A stretch of 64,000 nt of DNA, from positions 248,001 through 312,000 of the forward strand of contig NZ_JAENIK010000011.1 in the NCBI RefSeq assembly GCF_016595465.1. Direction: 5' to 3'. The notes under the pieces are model-generated. The model searched no databases. It saw nothing but the letters and a program-made list of their open reading frames with translations, and was not told the DNA's origin. Origin of the DNA: Luteolibacter yonseiensis. GTDB taxonomy: Bacteria > Verrucomicrobiota > Verrucomicrobiia > Verrucomicrobiales > Akkermansiaceae. The translations under genes and the position numbers were made by a program. Positions 59,566-64,000 of the stretch are shown here, piece by piece; position 1 is the stretch's first letter, and every line of letters begins with the position of its first letter.

Positions 59566-59835
59566 TCAGTCGAGCTTCGGCTTCCCAACGCGGCGGACGG
59601 CACCGAAACGCTTTTGGAATTTGTCGATGCGTCCTTCGGTGTCCACGAACTGGGCGAGGCCGGTGAAGAACGGATGCGAGTCGGACGTGATGCCGATGGA
59701 GATGATGCTGTGTTCCACGCCATCGATGACTTCCTTCTTTTCGGAAGACTTGGTCGAGCGGCTGATGAAACGCTTGCCGGTGGTCATGTCAACGAAGACG
59801 ACCGGATTGTATTTCGGATGAAGGTCCTTTTTCAT
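59566..59835 (-). CDS. rpmE2: 50S ribosomal protein L31 type B
   Basis: 89 residues. MKKDLHPKYNPVVFVDMTTG, then FISRSTKSSEKKEVIDG and the closing KFQKRFGAVRRVGKPKLD are the type-B L31 pattern. It lacks the zinc-binding Cys set of type A. In several bacteria this zinc-free form replaces the zinc form under zinc shortage through Zur; the AT-rich upstream region with a palindrome is compatible with control but not diagnostic. Confidence 0.93.
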   Translation of the reverse strand: MKKDLHPKYNPVVFVDMTTGKRFISRSTKSSEKKEVIDGVEHSIISIGITSDSHPFFTGLAQFVDTEGRIDKFQKRFGAVRRVGKPKLD

Positions 59836-59960
59836 GGGAAGTGGTGGTCCGGCACGTTACCGACGCGGCGGAAGGCGGAGAGTGGCTGAATTCGCCCACC
59901 TGTCAAGCCACTAGCTTCAGGGAAAATCACAAAATTGAAATAAATGAAATTTAATCCTTG

Positions 59961-59974
59961 CGTAATAAATTACG
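59961..59974. promoter_or_regulatory. Palindrome in divergent promoter region
   Basis: CGTAAT-AA-ATTACG is a perfect 14-bp palindrome in the AT-rich 206-bp gap between rpmE2 (minus) and the 106-residue protein gene (plus). Confidence 0.4.
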
Positions 59975-60041
59975 TGGTTTGGGATAGGCTCCCGTTTTTT
60001 TGAGTCGCTTTTGTCACAGGAGGGTGTATCATCGCGTCGTT

Positions 60042-60362
60042 ATGGCAATTACCACGAAACGTACCCGCTTCTCACGCCGTCTTCCAGACCACGTTACCGA
60101 CGAGCTCTGTAACGTCCTTGCCGAAAAGAAAATCTTCGGTTTCAACGATCTCTTCGAGCGCGTATTCGCCAATCTCAAAGTCCGTAACGCCGTAAGTGGC
60201 GGTGAAGAAATGCTCCGCCTGCGCGCTTACGAAAAGCTGCAGAATCTCGTGACCCGCGGCCTCGTCGAGAAAATCGGCAAGGAATACAAGGGCACATCCC
60301 GCGTGCACGAAGCATCGAGCGCCTTCGCCGCTGCCGAGGCAGCCGCCCAGGACGACGCCTGA
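60042..60362 (+). CDS. Conserved small protein of unknown function
   Basis: 106 residues from the ATG at 60042 (MAITTKRTRFSRRLPDHVTD). Basic N-terminus, then two helical stretches (ELCNVLAEKKIFGFNDLFER, LRLRAYEKLQNLVTRGLV) and an Ala-rich acidic tail (SSAFAAAEAAAQDDA). The middle resembles a winged-helix-like or small nucleic-acid-binding fold (RLRAYEKLQNLVTRGLVEKI ... YKGTSRVHE), but this is a guess. It has a long AT-rich upstream region and a strong terminator, indicating an independent, probably well-expressed gene. Confidence 0.75.
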   Translation: MAITTKRTRFSRRLPDHVTDELCNVLAEKKIFGFNDLFERVFANLKVRNAVSGGEEMLRLRAYEKLQNLVTRGLVEKIGKEYKGTSRVHEASSAFAAAEAAAQDDA

Positions 60363-60372
60363 TGTCGACTTT

Positions 60373-60414
60373 TGAAAAAAGCCCGCGCCTTTCCGGAAGG
60401 CGCGGGTTTTTTTG
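60373..60414 (+). terminator. Strong Rho-independent terminator
   Basis: CCCGCGCCTT (60383-60392), loop TCCGG, AAGGCGCGGG (60398-60407), then seven T residues (60408-60414). An A-run precedes the stem, so it could also act on the opposite strand. Confidence 0.9.
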
Positions 60415-60480
60415 TGCCTATTTTTTCCTACCCATTTGCCCCGGGGAATTCTAAGACCACTGCGTCAGCCCGTCCCGCCA

Positions 60481-60852
60481 ATGCCACAAGATTACCTTCC
60501 AGTTCTTTTCCAGATCCTGATCGCGCTCGGATTCGCCTGCTCCACCCTCACGGCGAGTGTGATCTTCGGTCGTTCGGGCAAGCGGAACGCGACAAAGGAC
60601 TCTGCCTACGAGTGCGGCATGTTGCCGGTCGGTGATGGCGCTCCGCGTTTCTCGGTGAAGTTCTATCTGGTCGCGATGCTGTTCGTGATTTTCGATATCG
60701 AGGTGGTCTTCATGTATCCATGGGCCGTGCAGTTCCGCGATCTCGCGGCCCAGGGTCCCGCCGCCCTCATCAGCATGGCGGGTTTCGCCGGGATTCTGGT
60801 ATTCGCCTACGTCTACGCCCTGAAGAAGGGCGCCCTGAGTTGGAAATCCTGA
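60481..60852 (+). CDS. nuoA: NADH-quinone oxidoreductase subunit A
   Basis: 123 residues, three membrane segments. It is the small membrane subunit of complex I. The signatures SAYECGM (cysteine loop between TM1 and TM2) and FYLVAMLFVIFDIEVVFMYP are intact. Start at 60481. No other nuo gene is adjacent: the next gene encodes a Dabb protein, 10 bp downstream, and a terminator stands upstream. An isolated nuoA is unusual because nuoA normally opens the nuo operon. Confidence 0.93.
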   Translation: MPQDYLPVLFQILIALGFACSTLTASVIFGRSGKRNATKDSAYECGMLPVGDGAPRFSVKFYLVAMLFVIFDIEVVFMYPWAVQFRDLAAQGPAALISMAGFAGILVFAYVYALKKGALSWKS

Positions 60853-60862
60853 GCCTCCGGCG

Positions 60863-61180
60863 ATGATCCACCATGCGGCCTACTTCCAGCTCAAGCCAGA
60901 GGTGGATGCGGCCGGGTTGGAAGAGCTTGTCCGGACGAGCCGCAGCCTGCTGCTGAAGATCCCGGAAGTTCTTTCCGTCAGATCCGGGCGGAACATCGAT
61001 CCCTCCTGCCAGTGGCAGTTCTATTTTTCCATCGAGGTTGATTCACTGGAAAAATTGAGAATCACGCTGGACGATGCCCATCATCTGAAATTGCTGGAAA
61101 AGTGGATCAAACCGAAAACGATGGCGGAATTTTCCATGACTTACGAGTTGGATCCCTCCAAAAATCTGAAGCATTCATAG
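60863..61180 (+). CDS. Dabb-family (stress-responsive A/B barrel) protein
   Basis: 105 residues. MIHHAAYFQLKPEVDAAG, then SLLLKIPEVLSVRSGRNID and a C-terminal HHLKLLEKWIKPKT form the small ferredoxin-like dimeric alpha/beta barrel of the Dabb family. Its role is unknown; some relatives act in small-molecule metabolism. It starts 10 bp after nuoA. Confidence 0.8.
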   Translation: MIHHAAYFQLKPEVDAAGLEELVRTSRSLLLKIPEVLSVRSGRNIDPSCQWQFYFSIEVDSLEKLRITLDDAHHLKLLEKWIKPKTMAEFSMTYELDPSKNLKHS

Positions 61181-61279
61181 TGCGAATGAGGGGAATTGGT
61201 ATGAATCAGGCTTGAAACCTGCTCTGCCACATCACAAGTTCCGCCCCCCTGCGGCCTCGGTCGCTATTTCACCAGAACA

Positions 61280-63016
61280 ATGGCCTTCCCGATTCAAATT
61301 CCAAATGACGCTCCGTTCACCGCGGAGCAACGCGCATGGCTGAACGATTTCCTCTCCAAGGCCCTGGCCCTTGGAGCGCAACAGGCGGCGGCCGCGAGCG
61401 GTCCGTCTGTGCCGGTCACCGTGCTTTACGGGTCACAAACCGGGACTGCGGAAGGCCTGGCCAAGAAACTCGTGAAATCGCTGAAAAAAGGCAATTTCGA
61501 GGTGGAGCTTCACGACATGGCCGCCTACGACCGCGCGCGGTTGGCCGGGGAGAAAAACCTGCTGATCATCACCTCCACCTATGGGGATGGCGAACCACCC
61601 GACAGCGCCGCCGAACTGCACGGCTGGCTGTTGGGCGATTCCGCGCCCCAGCTCCCGGCCCTGTCTTACTCGGTGCTGGCACTGGGGGACAGCAGCTATC
61701 CGGATTTCTGCAAGTGCGGCATCGAGTTCGACACCCGCCTCGCCGCTCTCGGAGCCAAGCGCATCTCCGCCAGGGTGGACGTGGACGTGGATCCCGACGG
61801 TCCTTACGCCGAGTGGTCCGCGGCGGTGATCGCGACCCTCGCGCCGGGCGGAGCGGGGTCTTCCGGCGGGGAGGCATCCGCGGATTCCGCTGAAACCGGT
61901 TTCTCCAAAACCAACCCGTTCCCGGCCGGTGTGGTGGAAAACTACAATCTCAATGGAGCAGGGGAAAAGCAGACAAACCAGATCGCCCTCACGCTCGAAG
62001 GCTCCGGACTCGAATACGAGGTCGGCGACGCGCTCGGGGTTTATCCGTTGAATCCGCCGCAGGTGGTGGATGAGATCATCGCCAATCTTCCCTTCAAGGC
62101 AGGTGACGTCCCCGCGCCGAACGGTGGCGAGGTTTCCCTGCGTGAGGCCTTGATCCGTTATTACGACATCGGTTCGCTCAACAAGTCCATCATCCAGAAA
62201 TGGCAGGCGAAAAGCGGTTCGCCATTCCTCCGCTCGCTGGTTGAGGCGGACGACAAGAAAGCCTACGACGATTTCTGCTGGGGCCGTGACCTGATCGATC
62301 TCGTCATCGACCACCCTGCGGATTTCACCGATGGCGAGGAGTTCGTTTCCATCCTGAAGAAACTCCAGCCACGGCTTTACTCCATCGCCTCCAGCCCGCG
62401 GGCGCATCCGGGCGAGGTCCACCTGTGCGTGGGCATCGTGCGTTACGAATCCTTCGGCCGCAAGCGTGGCGGCATTTGCTCCACCTTCCTGGCCGACCGC
62501 CTCACCGGTGGGGAAAAACCACGGGTTTATGTCCATGGGAACAATGCTTTCCGCCTGCCGGCGGATACCGCCACGGATGTCATCATGTGCGGCCCCGGCA
62601 CCGGCATCGCCCCGTTCCGCGCGTTTCTCGAGGATCGCAAGGCAACCGCCGCGACGGGGAGGAACTGGCTGTTCTTCGGCAATCCGCACCAGGCGACCGA
62701 CTACCTCTATCAGGACGAGATCGAAAGCTACATTGCGGACGGCACGCTGACGAAGTTCGACGCGGCATGGTCGCGCGACCAGAAGGAGAAGCTCTACGTC
62801 CAGCATCTCATGGTGCGGAACGGTGCCGAACTCTGGGCCTGGCTCAGCAAGGGTGCGGCCTTCTATGTCTGTGGAGATGCCTCGCGCATGGCGAAGGATG
62901 TGGATGCCGCGCTGCACAAGGTCGCCGAGGAACATGGCAACCTGACCGCGGAAGAAGCCACGGCTTTCATCTCCCAGCTGAAGAAGGAGAAGCGCTACCT
63001 GCGCGACGTCTACTGA
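61280..63016 (+). CDS. CysJ-like diflavin reductase (sulfite reductase flavoprotein alpha)
   Basis: 578 residues. Flavodoxin domain (about 45-190) with FMN loop VLYGSQTGTAEGLAKKL and IITSTYGDGEPPDSA and ALGDSSYPDFC; FAD-binding/ connecting region with PRLYSIASSPRAHPGEVHL and the FAD-binding GGICSTFLADRL; NADPH domain with MCGPGTGIAPFRAFLEDR and YVCGDASRMAKDV, ending in KEKRYLRDVY, the CysJ terminus. It would transfer electrons from NADPH via FAD and FMN, typically to sulfite reductase hemoprotein CysI. No cysI gene is adjacent, so the partner is unproven. Confidence 0.9.
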   Translation: MAFPIQIPNDAPFTAEQRAWLNDFLSKALALGAQQAAAASGPSVPVTVLYGSQTGTAEGLAKKLVKSLKKGNFEVELHDMAAYDRARLAGEKNLLIITSTYGDGEPPDSAAELHGWLLGDSAPQLPALSYSVLALGDSSYPDFCKCGIEFDTRLAALGAKRISARVDVDVDPDGPYAEWSAAVIATLAPGGAGSSGGEASADSAETGFSKTNPFPAGVVENYNLNGAGEKQTNQIALTLEGSGLEYEVGDALGVYPLNPPQVVDEIIANLPFKAGDVPAPNGGEVSLREALIRYYDIGSLNKSIIQKWQAKSGSPFLRSLVEADDKKAYDDFCWGRDLIDLVIDHPADFTDGEEFVSILKKLQPRLYSIASSPRAHPGEVHLCVGIVRYESFGRKRGGICSTFLADRLTGGEKPRVYVHGNNAFRLPADTATDVIMCGPGTGIAPFRAFLEDRKATAATGRNWLFFGNPHQATDYLYQDEIESYIADGTLTKFDAAWSRDQKEKLYVQHLMVRNGAELWAWLSKGAAFYVCGDASRMAKDVDAALHKVAEEHGNLTAEEATAFISQLKKEKRYLRDVY

Positions 63017-63035
63017 GCGGTTCTTGGAAAATCAA

Positions 63036-63078
63036 AAGGCCACCGGTTTCCATCTCGGAAACGGTGGCCTTGATTTTT
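63036..63078 (+). terminator. Terminator of the cysJ-like gene
   Basis: AAGGCCACCGGTTTCC (63036-63051) pairs with GGAAACGGTGGCCTT (63057-63071) with one bulged G, loop ATCTC; GATTTTTTT follows. Confidence 0.85.
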
Positions 63079-63089
63079 TTCAGCGTGCT

Positions 63090-63821
63090 TCAGCGGCGGC
63101 GCATCTGCTCTTCCACGAAGATCTCGGCGAGGCGGAAGCAGCGGCGGGAGAGGTCCTTGGCGTCGTTGTCACCGATGAGCGCCACACCTTCCTCGCTCAC
63201 TTCGGCAAGGTAGATTTTCCACGCCATCTTTGTCAGGAGGTCAGGATCGATCTTCGGACGGGGAGCCTGTTGCTGCTGTGGCTGCGGATTGGGGCGGGGT
63301 TGTTGCTGCTGTTGCTGGAATGAAGCGGTGGACTCGGCAGGTTTCTGTTCCTGCGCCACGACCTGGGCATGGATCTCCTCGGACTGGGACGAGGTTGGAG
63401 CGTTTTGTGATCCTTCGGACTGGCCCTTGCCCTTTTTACGACGGCGGCGCTTGCGCTTGCTGGACTCGGACTGCGAATTGCTTCCTCCCGATGAGGCGGC
63501 TTCAGGTTCCGGCCACTCGCCACCCTCCTGGGTTGGGGATGGCTCGGCATCTTCCTCGGGTGCGCGTGCGGGAGTCTTGGGGAATGGAATGCTGGCGATT
63601 TCGGCGGCAGGAGCGGCTGGCGCCTCAGGTGCGGGTGCCGGGGTGGCGGCCTCTGCGGGAGCGGGTGTCTCCACCGGAGCGGCGACCTCGGCGGCCGCAG
63701 GTGCGGCGGCTTTCTTCGCGGTTTTTTTAGGGCGTGGGGTGGAAGCTTTTTTCGCACGCGGGGCTGCCTGTGCGGCAGGTGCGGAATCATTCTCTGTTAG
63801 AGGTTCTTTTTCGTCACTCAT
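63090..63821 (-). CDS. Low-complexity basic/Ala-Pro-rich protein with small conserved C-terminus
   Basis: 243 residues from the ATG at 63821 (MSDEKEPLTENDSAPAAQ). An Ala/Pro/Lys-rich segment (KKASTPRPKKTAKKAAAPAA, then repeated PAPA stretches), a strongly basic cluster (KRKRRRRKKGKG) and a poly-Gln tract lead to an ordered ~55-residue C-terminus (DPDLLTKMAWKIYLAEVSEE, then GDNDAKDLSRRCFRLAEIFV). The basic cluster suggests RNA or DNA binding. No known family is recognised. Confidence 0.65.
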   Translation of the reverse strand: MSDEKEPLTENDSAPAAQAAPRAKKASTPRPKKTAKKAAAPAAAEVAAPVETPAPAEAATPAPAPEAPAAPAAEIASIPFPKTPARAPEEDAEPSPTQEGGEWPEPEAASSGGSNSQSESSKRKRRRRKKGKGQSEGSQNAPTSSQSEEIHAQVVAQEQKPAESTASFQQQQQQPRPNPQPQQQQAPRPKIDPDLLTKMAWKIYLAEVSEEGVALIGDNDAKDLSRRCFRLAEIFVEEQMRRR

Positions 63822-63937
63822 GTTGCTGGAAGAGGAAACTCCGTTGGGGTGCCGGGCGTCGAGAAGAATCCCACGGAGCATGCCGCGAGCAGTGGTTTCC
63901 TTTTCATGAGCGGGATGGCACATTCACCAGCGCAAAA

Positions 63938-63967
63938 AAAACGGAGCCGTGCGAACGGCTCCGTTTT
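63938..63967. terminator. Bidirectional terminator near window end
   Basis: AAAACGGAGCCGT (63938-63950) and ACGGCTCCGTTTT (63955-63967) form a 13-bp perfect stem with a GCGA loop and A/T runs on both sides. It probably ends a minus-strand gene from beyond the window, as it sits upstream of the 63821 gene. Confidence 0.7.
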
Positions 63968-64000
63968 GTGGGAAACTGGATTTTCCTGAAGAAGTCAGAA

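Overview
The window looks like a stretch of chromosome from a GC-rich member of the Verrucomicrobiota, most likely a Luteolibacter/Verrucomicrobium-type species. This is an inference. It rests on the PATR/PEP-CTERM-like surface protein, the proline-rich lipoprotein, the tryptophan-rich helical-repeat membrane proteins, the ECF sigma factor carrying a membrane and repeat tail, GTP-dependent PEP carboxykinase, and the lack of clear Shine-Dalgarno sequences in front of the chaperone genes. No rRNA, tRNA, CRISPR array or prophage was found.

Layout. 1-2.6 kb: the 3' part of a capsule-type surface-polysaccharide gene and recJ. 2.6-7.0 kb: dnaK-groES-groEL on the plus strand, with a palindrome-rich dnaK promoter and no CIRCE element. 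7.3-9.4 kb: a secreted beta-strand-repeat protein with a C-terminal sorting signal. 9.65-12.5 kb: an operon with 4-nt start/stop overlaps encoding a histidine-rich permease, its partner subunit, a small membrane protein and RecR. 12.6-19.4 kb: two successive copies of a two-gene module (A-B, C-D) of membrane-anchored helical-repeat proteins. 19.6-20.5 kb: a 75-residue ORF followed by a kinase-like protein. 20.6-31.1 kb: mostly housekeeping genes (peroxiredoxin, pckG, an AddA-like helicase-nuclease, a Xer recombinase, an SGNH lipoprotein, two small exported proteins, a squalene/phytoene synthase and signal peptidase I).

31.2-42.4 kb holds two divergent peptide-uptake operons. The minus-strand operon has Yej-type permeases, a binding protein and OppD/OppF ATPases. 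The plus-strand operon is OppABC with no ATPase. A ~508-bp cassette sits exactly between oppD and oppF: a four-helix-bundle (23S-IVS-protein-like) gene flanked by ~45-bp inverted repeats. One repeat supplies the last codons and stop of oppD. 42.5-44.4 kb is a hybrid sensor kinase. 44.7-50.1 kb groups pentose-phosphate and one-carbon enzymes: an in-frame RpiB-SHMT fusion, zwf, opcA and a PHP-type histidinol phosphatase. 50.2-53.5 kb (minus) holds an ECF sigma factor fused to membrane segments and a repeat domain, followed by a membrane protein whose repeats resemble those of modules A-D. 53.7-64 kb has a FUSC-type membrane protein, hisF, a LysR/MFS/HAD cluster, L31 type B, an isolated nuoA, a Dabb protein, a CysJ-like flavoreductase and a low-complexity basic protein.

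The most novel items are the inverted-repeat four-helix-bundle cassette, the expanding helical-repeat family together with its sigma-factor-fused relative, and the RpiB-GlyA fusion.
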